Assembly: GCF_900142955.1 (NCBI RefSeq)
Contig: NZ_FRCP01000005.1
Location: 434,001-498,000 of the forward strand
Direction of reading: 5' to 3'
DNA: 64,000 nucleotides
Origin: Anaerosporobacter mobilis DSM 15930
GTDB taxonomy: Bacteria; Bacillota; Clostridia; Lachnospirales; Lachnospiraceae
Part shown: positions 16,915-24,576 of the stretch, piece after piece
Position numbering within the stretch: position 1 is the first letter of the stretch
Layout of the letters: each line of letters starts with the position of its first letter
Made by a program: the position numbers and the translations under genes
Notes under the pieces: generated by a model
What the model was told of the DNA's origin: nothing
Database searches by the model: none
Seen by the model: only the letters and a program-made list of their open reading frames with translations

Positions 16915-18885
16915 TTATTTTGCCATCTTTAACATGATTTCATTACTTCTACTAATGAATTTTGTCATAGCTTCTGCTTCTAATGGTTTATGGCTTAATA
17001 AAGCTAAATCATATAACTGTTCACAGAAGATTGATACATCCTCATCTTTGTGTTCGAAGATATATTGCACTAACTTATTGTTTGCATTAAGAACTAATGT
17101 CTCACTTGAACCGAACATACCAGGGTCCATTCCATACATGTTGTACATCTTCATCATGTCTTGCATTCTACGGCTCTCTTCTGAAAGAGTTACCATAGAA
17201 GAAACATTTTCATTCTTTAACTTCTCAACTTTAACTTCAAGTTTTTCTTTGTTAAGGACTTTTCTGAATAACTCTGTAAGAGCATCTGTCTTTTCCTTTA
17301 ACTTATCAGCTTCTTCACCTTCTGCTACTTCTTCTTTGAAACTATCAGTAAGATCAGCATCAATTCTTTGGAAATGAAGTTTATCATCTTGTTGTTCTAA
17401 TTGAGAGATGAATGGTTGATCAATGTTGTGAGTTAATACAAGCGCATCGATTCCAGCTTCTTTGAACATATTAATGTATTGACTTTGTTGTTGTAAGTCA
17501 GTTGCATAATAGATCTTATCATTTGCTTTTTCTTTGTTTGCTTCTGCATAGTCTGGCAATGTAATATATTTACCTTCTAAGTTCTTGAAGATGATAAAAT
17601 CTTTCATCTTATCACGGAATTTTTCATCTTTTAAGCAACCATATTTGATGAATGGGCTAATATCATCCCAGTATTTTTCATAAGATTCTTTTTCAACTTT
17701 GTACATGCCAGAAAGTTTATCAGCAACTTTCTTAGTGATGTACTCAGAGATTTTCTTAACAAATCCATCGTTTTGTAATGCACTTCTTGATACGTTAAGT
17801 GGTAGATCTGGACAATCAATAACACCTTTTAATAACATTAGGAACTCTGGAATAACTTCTTTGATGTTATCTGCGATGAATACTTGGTTATTATATAGTT
17901 TGATTGTACCTTCAACTGAATCATATTCTGTATTAATTTTAGGGAAATATAAAATTCCCTTTAAGTTAAATGGATAATCCATGTTTAAGTGAATCCAGAA
18001 TAATGGTTCTTTGAAATCATGGAATACATTGCGGTAGAATTCTTTATACTCTTCTTCTGAACAATCATTTGGGTGTTTTGTCCATAATGGAGTTGGGTTG
18101 TTAATAGGTTTTGGTTCTTTATCCTCTACCTTTTCTTCCTCATTTGCTTCTGTATCATCTGCATCAGAATTTTCTACTGCATTACCATCTGCATCTACTT
18201 CAGCGTCGATAATTTCTTCTTTTTCTTCTTCCTTTTTCTCTTCAATAGGGGCATCTGCGTTAGTGAAATAGATCTCTACTGGCATGAAGGAACAGTATTT
18301 CTGAATTACTTCTTTCGCACGATATTCGTTAGAGAATTCATAGCTATCTTCATTTAAGTAAAGTGTGATTTCAGTACCTCTTGTCTCTTTATCACCTTCC
18401 GACATCTCGAATTCAGTACCACCCTCAGATTCCCAATGAACACTTGTTGAACCTGGCTTATATGATAGTGTATCAATCGTAACTCTGTCTGCTACCATGA
18501 ATGCAGAATAGAACCCTAAACCAAAGTGTCCGATGATTTGTTCTTCGTTTGTTTTATCTTTATATTGTGCTAAGAATGCTTCTGCACCAGAGAATGCGAT
18601 TTGATTAATGTATTGTTTTACCTCATCAACAGTCATACCAATACCATTATCAATAATCTTAATTGTTTTGTTTTCCGGACTAACGATTACGTCAAGACGA
18701 TACTTTTCACCATCTACTTCTTCGTATTCACCCATTATGGATAATTTTTTTAATTTTGTGATTGCATCACAACCATTTGATATTAACTCTCTATAGAAGA
18801 TGTCATGGTCAGAATACAACCATTTTTTAATGATTGGAAATATATTTTCTGAATTAATTGATAAGCTTCCTTGTTCTCTACTCAT
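16915..18885 (-). CDS. htpG: Molecular chaperone HtpG (Hsp90) with acidic linker
   Basis: A 656-residue Hsp90 ATPase chaperone of the cytoplasm. The GHKL nucleotide site is intact: E33, N37 and D40 in YRELISNGCDA, D79 in IIDNGIGM, and the lid GHFGLGFYSAFMVAD. The middle-domain arginine motif LNVSRSALQNDGFVKKI and the C-terminal dimerisation domain are present. Unusual is a highly acidic insert at about residues 212-262 between the N-terminal and middle domains, where Escherichia coli HtpG has only a short link and eukaryotic Hsp90 has a charged linker. The start is ATG 18885 behind AAAGGAG. A promoter and a CIRCE element upstream point to HrcA heat-shock control. Confidence 0.96.
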   Translation of the reverse strand: MSREQGSLSINSENIFPIIKKWLYSDHDIFYRELISNGCDAITKLKKLSIMGEYEEVDGEKYRLDVIVSPENKTIKIIDNGIGMTVDEVKQYINQIAFSGAEAFLAQYKDKTNEEQIIGHFGLGFYSAFMVADRVTIDTLSYKPGSTSVHWESEGGTEFEMSEGDKETRGTEITLYLNEDSYEFSNEYRAKEVIQKYCSFMPVEIYFTNADAPIEEKKEEEKEEIIDAEVDADGNAVENSDADDTEANEEEKVEDKEPKPINNPTPLWTKHPNDCSEEEYKEFYRNVFHDFKEPLFWIHLNMDYPFNLKGILYFPKINTEYDSVEGTIKLYNNQVFIADNIKEVIPEFLMLLKGVIDCPDLPLNVSRSALQNDGFVKKISEYITKKVADKLSGMYKVEKESYEKYWDDISPFIKYGCLKDEKFRDKMKDFIIFKNLEGKYITLPDYAEANKEKANDKIYYATDLQQQSQYINMFKEAGIDALVLTHNIDQPFISQLEQQDDKLHFQRIDADLTDSFKEEVAEGEEADKLKEKTDALTELFRKVLNKEKLEVKVEKLKNENVSSMVTLSEESRRMQDMMKMYNMYGMDPGMFGSSETLVLNANNKLVQYIFEHKDEDVSIFCEQLYDLALLSHKPLEAEAMTKFISRSNEIMLKMAK

Positions 18886-18946
18886 TACAATCTCTCCTTT
18901 GATTATTTTCAAAATAATAATGACTCTATGTCACTTACTGATACTA

Positions 18947-18975
18947 ATATTAATACGAGTGAAATCAAAAGTCAA
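18947..18975 (-). promoter_or_regulatory. htpG promoter
   Basis: On the minus strand, -35 TTGACT (18975-18970) and -10 TAATAT (18952-18947) are separated by exactly 17 bases. It is the only good sigma-A-type promoter between htpG and the gene upstream. Confidence 0.85.
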
Positions 18976-18982
18976 GAAAAAA

Positions 18983-19009
18983 TTAGCACTCATCTTAAGC
19001 GAGTGCTAA
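18983..19009. promoter_or_regulatory. CIRCE element (HrcA operator)
   Basis: TTAGCACTC, nine bases, GAGTGCTAA: an exact match to the CIRCE consensus inverted repeat. It sits seven bases upstream of the htpG -35 box on the minus strand. HrcA binds CIRCE and represses groE and dnaK operons in Firmicutes; here the target is htpG. Confidence 0.93.
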
Positions 19010-19040
19010 TAAGTACGTTTTTTAACAATTATTGCTTTCT

Positions 19041-19538
19041 TTAAACTTCTTCAAACACAATTTCAAAATGTTTCAAGAAGCGCTTCATATTGCTATCCCA
19101 TTCCTGCTCTACCGTTTTATCCATTGTAAATACCTTCATGGATACCCCTGTGACTAGATGTAAACTTCCATTCTCATAACGGATATTAAGATAAAGAGAA
19201 CCCACTTGAGACAATTCAAAATTCGGTAAAGCCTTCTCAATTATCTTCTTCGTGTTTGCTGGTGATAGGATAAGTACAATTTTAAACATAGCTGGTACTT
19301 TCTTTCCCTTCATAAGAGAAAAAGCAATGGGTTTAATTTCAGCCCAAGTAGAATACTGTCGCTCTTCTAGAGCTTCCTTTTCTTCCTCGTCATACCAACC
19401 GCTATTCAATTTACCATTAATTTTAAATTGATTATAGGTAGTAATTTCTAATTCTGATAATAAAAAATTATCAAAGACAGTCTGAATCAACAGATGATTC
19501 ATGAATGATTTCACGTCTACTACATGTAAAGAGATCAT
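19041..19538 (-). CDS. DUF5721-like protein of unknown function
   Basis: A 165-residue soluble protein beginning MISLHVVDVKSFMNHLL. The layout (FMNHLLIQTVFDNFLLSE, then INGKLNSGWYDEEE, then WAEIKPIAFSLMKGKK, then LILSPAN) matches a family restricted to clostridia that is usually called DUF5721; this assignment is from memory of the pattern and is moderate. No signal peptide, membrane segment or catalytic motif is seen. It lies just upstream of the htpG promoter on the same strand and reads toward the CIRCE element, with no hairpin terminator between them other than CIRCE itself. Confidence 0.6.
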   Translation of the reverse strand: MISLHVVDVKSFMNHLLIQTVFDNFLLSELEITTYNQFKINGKLNSGWYDEEEKEALEERQYSTWAEIKPIAFSLMKGKKVPAMFKIVLILSPANTKKIIEKALPNFELSQVGSLYLNIRYENGSLHLVTGVSMKVFTMDKTVEQEWDSNMKRFLKHFEIVFEEV

Positions 19539-19599
19539 AATCTTCCCCTTTTACTAATAACTTGTTTTTTATAATAAAACTTCGTATAATGTAACCTAT

Positions 19600-19646
19600 A
19601 GCTCTAGAACTTCGTTCCTAGTAGAACCAGCTCTAGAACTTCGTTC
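19600..19646. repeat. 18-bp direct repeat, two copies
   Basis: AGCTCTAGAACTTCGTTC occurs at 19600-19617 and again at 19629-19646. Together with the palindrome that follows it forms a compact structured block between the DUF5721-like gene and the aminopeptidase gene. Confidence 0.85.
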
Positions 19647-19653
19647 TTTCGCT

Positions 19654-19711
19654 AACTTATAGGGTAAAATCAAATGCCGCTTCGCGTCGCTTGATTTTCT
19701 TCCTATAAGTT
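19654..19711. repeat. 58-bp imperfect palindrome
   Basis: AACTTATAGG (19654-19663) pairs with CCTATAAGTT (19702-19711) and the inner AAAATCAA with TTGATTTT; the centre, GCCGCTTCGCGTCGC, can fold further. No T-run follows. It may be a dispersed palindromic repeat or a small miniature element; it lies 84 bases upstream of the aminopeptidase ATG. Confidence 0.75.
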
Positions 19712-19794
19712 ATATTATAACACAGAGTAGCTTTTCACAAAACATAAATATAAATTATGAAAAGAGAAAACCAAGAATTATGGAGGATACAAAT

Positions 19795-21087
19795 ATGGAT
19801 TTTGAAAAAGATGCATTAGAATTAATGGAATTCATTGAAACAGCAACTTCACCATTTCATGTAGTAGCTAAGAGCGCAACAATACTTCAAGAAAATGGTT
19901 TTACTGAATTAGATATGAAACAACCATGGGCATTACAACAAGGAGGGAATTACTATACAATTCCTTATCCATCAACTTTATTTGCTTTCAGTATTGGCAA
20001 AGATACATCAGATTCTTCTGATTTTAGAATTGTAGCTACACATACTGACCACCCATGCTTAATGATTAAACCACTTGCAGATATGTCAAGCAATGGATAT
20101 AGAAAGATAAATACGGAAATCTACGGCGGTCCTATCCTAAACACGTGGCTTGATCGTCCTCTATCAATAGCAGGACGCGTAGCAATTACAAGTAACAAGG
20201 TCTTTGAACCAGAGATGCGTTTTATTGATATAAGAAGACCTGTTCTTACTATTCCAAACTTAGCAATTCATATGAACCGTGAAGTAAACAAAGGTGTAGA
20301 ACTAAACCGCCAAACCGATATGATTCCTATCATTGGTCTAGTTAACGATAATCTTAATAAAGATGGATATTTTATGAAATTCTTAGCAGGAGAACTTGGT
20401 GTTGACGCAGATAAGATCCTTGATTTTGAATTATATATCTATAATTCAGAAAAAGGACAATTAGTTGGTGCTGAAGAAGAATTCATCTCTTGTCCACGTC
20501 TTGATAATCTTACTTCTACTTATGGCGCCCTTCGTGCCATTACGAATAAAAACCGTCATGACGGCATTAATGTTATTGCCTTATTTGATAATGAAGAAGT
20601 TGGAAGCAAGACTAAACAAGGTGCGGATTCCACACTAATGACCATGTTATTAGAAAAGATCTTTGAAGGTCTTGGATTCTCACATACGCGTGAAGCGATT
20701 ATGCGTAGTATGCACTTATCCGTTGATGTGGCACATGCCATTCACCCAAATCATTCAGAAAAAAGCGATCCAACTACATTCGCTAAGTTAAACGAAGGTG
20801 TTGTTATCAAGATTAATAACAATCAAAAATACGCGACTGATTCAAAGGCTATTGCCACTCTTCAACAATTATGCGAATCTGGAAGTGTGAAATACCAAAA
20901 ATACGTAAACCGTTCTGATATTGCAGGGGGTGGTACTCTCGGTTCTTTAGTATCATCACAGATTCCTATGTTAACAGTTGACCTTGGTATTCCAATGCTA
21001 GCAATGCATTCTGCAAGAGAATTAATGGGCGTTAAGGATCAAACGTATATGAATCAATTACTTCATACCTTCTTTACCGCTAAGTAA
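19795..21087 (+). CDS. apeB: M18-family aminopeptidase
   Basis: A 430-residue zinc aminopeptidase of the M18 (aspartyl aminopeptidase) family, cytoplasmic and removing N-terminal residues from peptides. Metal and active-site motifs are ATHTDHPCLMIKP (first His), SCPRLDNLTS (bridging Asp), LFDNEEVGSKTKQGADS (catalytic Glu-Glu) and DVAHAIHPNHSEKSDP, with the final His in LAMHSARELMG. The length matches family members (about 420-435). ATG 19795 is chosen because GGAGG lies eight bases upstream; an in-frame ATG at 19780 overlaps that site. It is probably monocistronic or followed by the small Cys-rich gene. Confidence 0.93.
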   Translation: MDFEKDALELMEFIETATSPFHVVAKSATILQENGFTELDMKQPWALQQGGNYYTIPYPSTLFAFSIGKDTSDSSDFRIVATHTDHPCLMIKPLADMSSNGYRKINTEIYGGPILNTWLDRPLSIAGRVAITSNKVFEPEMRFIDIRRPVLTIPNLAIHMNREVNKGVELNRQTDMIPIIGLVNDNLNKDGYFMKFLAGELGVDADKILDFELYIYNSEKGQLVGAEEEFISCPRLDNLTSTYGALRAITNKNRHDGINVIALFDNEEVGSKTKQGADSTLMTMLLEKIFEGLGFSHTREAIMRSMHLSVDVAHAIHPNHSEKSDPTTFAKLNEGVVIKINNNQKYATDSKAIATLQQLCESGSVKYQKYVNRSDIAGGGTLGSLVSSQIPMLTVDLGIPMLAMHSARELMGVKDQTYMNQLLHTFFTAK

Positions 21088-21193
21088 TTAAACAGGCTGA
21101 TAGCTAAACTTGGTAATCTGTCTCGTATAAATCGTAAAAATCCGTTCATAATATATATATTAAGCAATAGCCAATTGTGAAAGGAGATTTACC

Positions 21194-21400
21194 ATGAGAG
21201 CAAGCAGTAAAGCATATGAAGATGTAGCCTGTCATTGTAGTGAATACTTACCAGTTCAAAAAGATAATGTTTCTAATTGTAGTAATTGTGATAAGAAATC
21301 TTGTGTTACTTGCCGTCACTTTGATACGGATAAGAGTTTCTGCAAGATTGATTTATATGACCGTATCGTAAGAAATCATCATATTGATGAAGAAGAATAG
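21194..21400 (+). CDS. Small Cys-rich protein
   Basis: A 68-residue protein with seven cysteines: CHC at 13-15, CSNC at 29-32, C37 and C40 in SCVTC, and C50. The two CX2C pairs and nearby histidines (CRHF, NHH) suggest metal binding, zinc or iron-sulfur. AAAGGAG lies seven bases before the ATG, so it is likely to be translated. It follows the aminopeptidase gene by 106 bases on the same strand and precedes a long hairpin terminator. I do not recognise a named family. Confidence 0.7.
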   Translation: MRASSKAYEDVACHCSEYLPVQKDNVSNCSNCDKKSCVTCRHFDTDKSFCKIDLYDRIVRNHHIDEEE

Positions 21401-21425
21401 ATTTGTGTGACTCACACACACCAAT

Positions 21426-21506
21426 AAAAAACAATCTTCGTAAGTTAAATGCCATTTGATGGATTTATATCCGTCACCGGCACACACCTTGCGAAGATTG
21501 TTTTTT
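21426..21506. terminator. Long hairpin terminator, element type 1 (copy A)
   Basis: AAAAAACAATCTTCGTAAG (21426-21444) pairs with CTTGCGAAGATTGTTTTTT (21488-21506) with one G-T pair; the 43-base loop may fold internally (TGCC/GGCA, GGAT/ATCC). A-run and T-run allow termination of the converging genes on both sides. A relative with matching outer stem and flank lies at 31128-31214. Confidence 0.85.
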
Positions 21507-21682
21507 ACATTTCATTCATTGCATTTAAAGGCAAAAACAAGATTACCCTTACTTCCAACTGTTTATTCAGCTTACTGTTCGATTGTTAATGTAAAAGTTA
21601 ATGTGACAACTATTCGTTATGAATATAAATAACAGTCACGACTACGATTTACTTTGCCATCTCATATTAATTCCTTAGTTTA

Positions 21683-22354
21683 TTAAATCAACGACGACAT
21701 TACATATAGAATCAACATGTGGGCTGGATAGAACACATAGAAAACATAACGCATACTTGGTCCCTTTTTTCCATTATAGAGATATATCGGAATTAGCGCC
21801 AAAAGGGAATACAACTGAAAGGTATTTCCTAAGTATAAGGTTACAATACATATTGAAATTGCTATCTGTATTATATTTCCACGACCTACATAGAATGCAA
21901 TGATTATTAAGATTCCTAACATACTATAATCCGTACTTAAAAACCAAGCAGTTGTCATTGCAAGAATAATTACTGCAAATTGTAATACTAATGCTTTAAT
22001 ATATGAGGTCGAAAAACGTTTTTTTATCTCATCAATTGCATAAATAGTAATAAGACCTAATGCCAACGTAAAGAAGACATTTTGATGTTGCCAGTAAAAA
22101 GGTTTTTGATAGAAACATAAATCAAATGGTATCTCTGAAACAAGCGCAAATCCTGCTAATCTGATCATATATTTCTTCACATCTCTTGTATGATAATATC
22201 CTTCAACAATTAAAAAACAAAAGATTGGGAACGCAATTCTTCCAAAACCTCTCATTAGTAAATATGGCATATTTATAGGTGATAAAAATACTGCTGCAAT
22301 ATGATCTAGTGACATGGCTAGTATTGCTAGTATTTTTAATGCGAAAACGCTCAC
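21683..22354 (-). CDS. TraX-family membrane protein
   Basis: A 223-residue protein with seven or more hydrophobic segments. It begins VFALKILAILAMSLDHIAAV and continues MRGFGRIAFPIFCFLIVEGY, YMIRLAGFALVSEIPFDLCF and QNVFFTLALGL, all hallmark TraX motifs (K, DH, GR..FP.F, RL..FA..SE.PFD, N..FTL). TraX of plasmid F is linked to acetylation of pilin, and chromosomal homologues are probably acyltransferase-like membrane proteins. The start is GTG 22354 with GGAGGAG upstream. It is monocistronic and converges on the small Cys-rich gene. Confidence 0.88.
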   Translation of the reverse strand: MSVFALKILAILAMSLDHIAAVFLSPINMPYLLMRGFGRIAFPIFCFLIVEGYYHTRDVKKYMIRLAGFALVSEIPFDLCFYQKPFYWQHQNVFFTLALGLITIYAIDEIKKRFSTSYIKALVLQFAVIILAMTTAWFLSTDYSMLGILIIIAFYVGRGNIIQIAISICIVTLYLGNTFQLYSLLALIPIYLYNGKKGPSMRYVFYVFYPAHMLILYVMSSLI

Positions 22355-22547
22355 TTTTCTCCTCCTTTACTATCTTCCTAAGAAATTGTAAAACTCATTG
22401 TAATTCCTATAGACACACAAATGTGTTTTATGTCTGTCGTTACTATTTGCCGAATTGTGTTAACGTCACATACAATGCTTTTATGTATGAGTAAGTAACA
22501 CAATTTCAAACCAAATGTAGTAGACAGCCTTAAAAGGCAGGTGTATT

Positions 22548-24536
22548 TTAGGAATGGAGAAGAGTTTCACAATTTCTATCCACACTTTTTAATACAACAA
22601 TTGACCTTGGTGCAACAAAAACTGCGCGATTATTCAGACGCATATTCTTCTCATTGGTTGGTGCCGTATTGATATAGACTTCCCATCGTTGTCCCATCGG
22701 TAATTGTGGTAAATCGAACTCATGATTCTCCCAATGCATGTTGTATGCTACATAAAAATAGGAATTCAACTTGTTCTCTTCTTTTGATCCGTACTGACCG
22801 CAGTACATAACACCAAACATACGACTATAGTATGAAAAGTCAGGGTACCACGCTTTCGTTCCATGATAAGACATGTCTGGACAACCCATGGATTGATAAT
22901 CCATCATACGGTATTCATTCTCTCTACCAAATACCCCTTGTCTCTTACGAACACTAATCAACTCCTTAACAAAGCATTCGATATCTTCATTCTGCACCCT
23001 ATTATTCCAATTAATCCAAGAGATAGCGTTATCCTGACAATACGCATTGTTATTGCCTTCTTGTGAGTTACCAAACTCATCTCCCATCATAATCATTGGA
23101 GTTCCCTGACTTAACAGTAACATTACTAAAGCATTTCTTATCTGTTGTCTACGAAGTTCTTTTATCTTCTTCTTACCAGTTTTACCTTCGGTCCCACAGT
23201 TCCAACTATAATTGTAATCCGTTCCGTCCTTGTTGTCTTCTCCATTCGCATAATTATGTTTCACATCATAACAAACAAGATCCATTAATGTAAAACCGTT
23301 ATTATTCGTTATATAATTAATTACTGCATAATCAGCTGGATTTCTTCTTATACGATAAGCAAATGCATTCACTTGTTCCTCATCACTCTTTAAATATCTT
23401 CTTGCATCTATTAAGAACCCGTCATTGTATTCAGCTAGATTACGATATGATTTGCAATTTGTATCTGTAAAGTTATGATTTGTTTCCCATGATGTTGCTA
23501 AGAATTTAGTACGTGATAAAACAGGGTCTGAAGATAGTATTTTCGTAGATACTACATTATTATTCACGCTAAACCCATCGATATGATACGTAAAATACCA
23601 ATAATGTAAACAATCAAGAATCGACTGTTGCGTCATATCCGGCGTGAAATTAAACTCCATTAACACTTCAATTCCAGCATCATGTAACTCCCTAATCATT
23701 GTCTTTAATTCTTCCACTACATTAGTTGGCTCATATGCATACGAGGCCTTTGGTGCAAAATAATAAGTATTCTTGCCATATCCCCAATAATTGATTCTAT
23801 ACGGAATTCGAATCTTATCCTCTTGCTTACTATCCCTCACATACACCTCCCGTAACATCGTCTCACGATAAGTATCCTCATCTTTTGCAATATTGATAAA
23901 CTCGTAATCTTTTTCTTCCTTCTTATCTTGTGTACCTGGAGAACGCATATAATTTTCTTCGATCAGTATCTCGTCAAACTCAACGATTGGCATCAGTAAA
24001 ACCGCGTTAATTCCAAGTTCTTTCAGATATGGAATCTTCTCGACGACCCCTCTAAATGTACCTGCAAATTTTCCAGTTTTAGAGGAAGTGTGTTTGGTGA
24101 ATCCCCTAACATGCATCTTATAGATTATTAGATCTTTATATGGAATCTCAAGGGGCATATCTTCCTTCCAATCAAATGCTTGAAAAGCAAAACCACCTCG
24201 TAACGAGTAAGGATCAAAATAATGATTATGCTTTCCCCATTTTTCTCTTCCAGTAATAACCTTAGCATATGGATCAACAATAACCTGTCCGTCTATCTCA
24301 TACACATATTCATACTCTTCATATGGTAGGTTTTCTATAATTATAGAATAGACATTTCCAGTACGATAATCCGCTGGAATTGGAACATATTGATTTTTCT
24401 TATTATTTTTCTTGTGCAGTAACACAAGTTTACATACTTCACAATTTTGTGCTACTATTGAAAAATTAATCGACTCATTCTCTTTTGTTGCTCCTAGTGG
24501 TAATGGAGTTCCTTTTCTAAACCTTAATTGATTCAT
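22548..24536 (-). CDS. GlgX/isoamylase-like GH13 protein lacking catalytic residues (pseudoenzyme)
   Basis: A 662-residue protein. Residues about 1-125 form an N-terminal CBM48-like domain (TPLPLGATKENESINFSIVA), residues about 135-560 a GH13 barrel of the glycogen-debranching type, and the rest a C-terminal beta domain. Scaffold motifs of GlgX are kept: VRGFTKH, LKELGINAVLLMPI, NYWGYGKNTYYFAP, LLLSQGTPMIMMGDEFGNSQ and GNNNAYCQDNAISWINW. The catalytic residues are not: nucleophile Asp is N325 (HIDGFSVN), acid/base Glu is T348 (FLATSWE), stabilising Asp is N413 (TNNNGF), and the NH motif of region I reads EFNF. It is open over its full length and has a good AAGGAG site before ATG 24536, so it looks expressed but non-hydrolytic, possibly glycogen-binding or regulatory. 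Confidence 0.85.
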   Translation of the reverse strand: MNQLRFRKGTPLPLGATKENESINFSIVAQNCEVCKLVLLHKKNNKKNQYVPIPADYRTGNVYSIIIENLPYEEYEYVYEIDGQVIVDPYAKVITGREKWGKHNHYFDPYSLRGGFAFQAFDWKEDMPLEIPYKDLIIYKMHVRGFTKHTSSKTGKFAGTFRGVVEKIPYLKELGINAVLLMPIVEFDEILIEENYMRSPGTQDKKEEKDYEFINIAKDEDTYRETMLREVYVRDSKQEDKIRIPYRINYWGYGKNTYYFAPKASYAYEPTNVVEELKTMIRELHDAGIEVLMEFNFTPDMTQQSILDCLHYWYFTYHIDGFSVNNNVVSTKILSSDPVLSRTKFLATSWETNHNFTDTNCKSYRNLAEYNDGFLIDARRYLKSDEEQVNAFAYRIRRNPADYAVINYITNNNGFTLMDLVCYDVKHNYANGEDNKDGTDYNYSWNCGTEGKTGKKKIKELRRQQIRNALVMLLLSQGTPMIMMGDEFGNSQEGNNNAYCQDNAISWINWNNRVQNEDIECFVKELISVRKRQGVFGRENEYRMMDYQSMGCPDMSYHGTKAWYPDFSYYSRMFGVMYCGQYGSKEENKLNSYFYVAYNMHWENHEFDLPQLPMGQRWEVYINTAPTNEKNMRLNNRAVFVAPRSIVVLKSVDRNCETLLHS

Positions 24537-24576
24537 ATTTCGTCTCCTTACTGTCACTATTGTTTTCAGTTATTGT

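Noticed and set aside
16778..17377. 199-codon plus-strand open frame
   Set aside because: Lies opposite htpG, whose product is clear; low-complexity hydrophobic translation is an antisense shadow.
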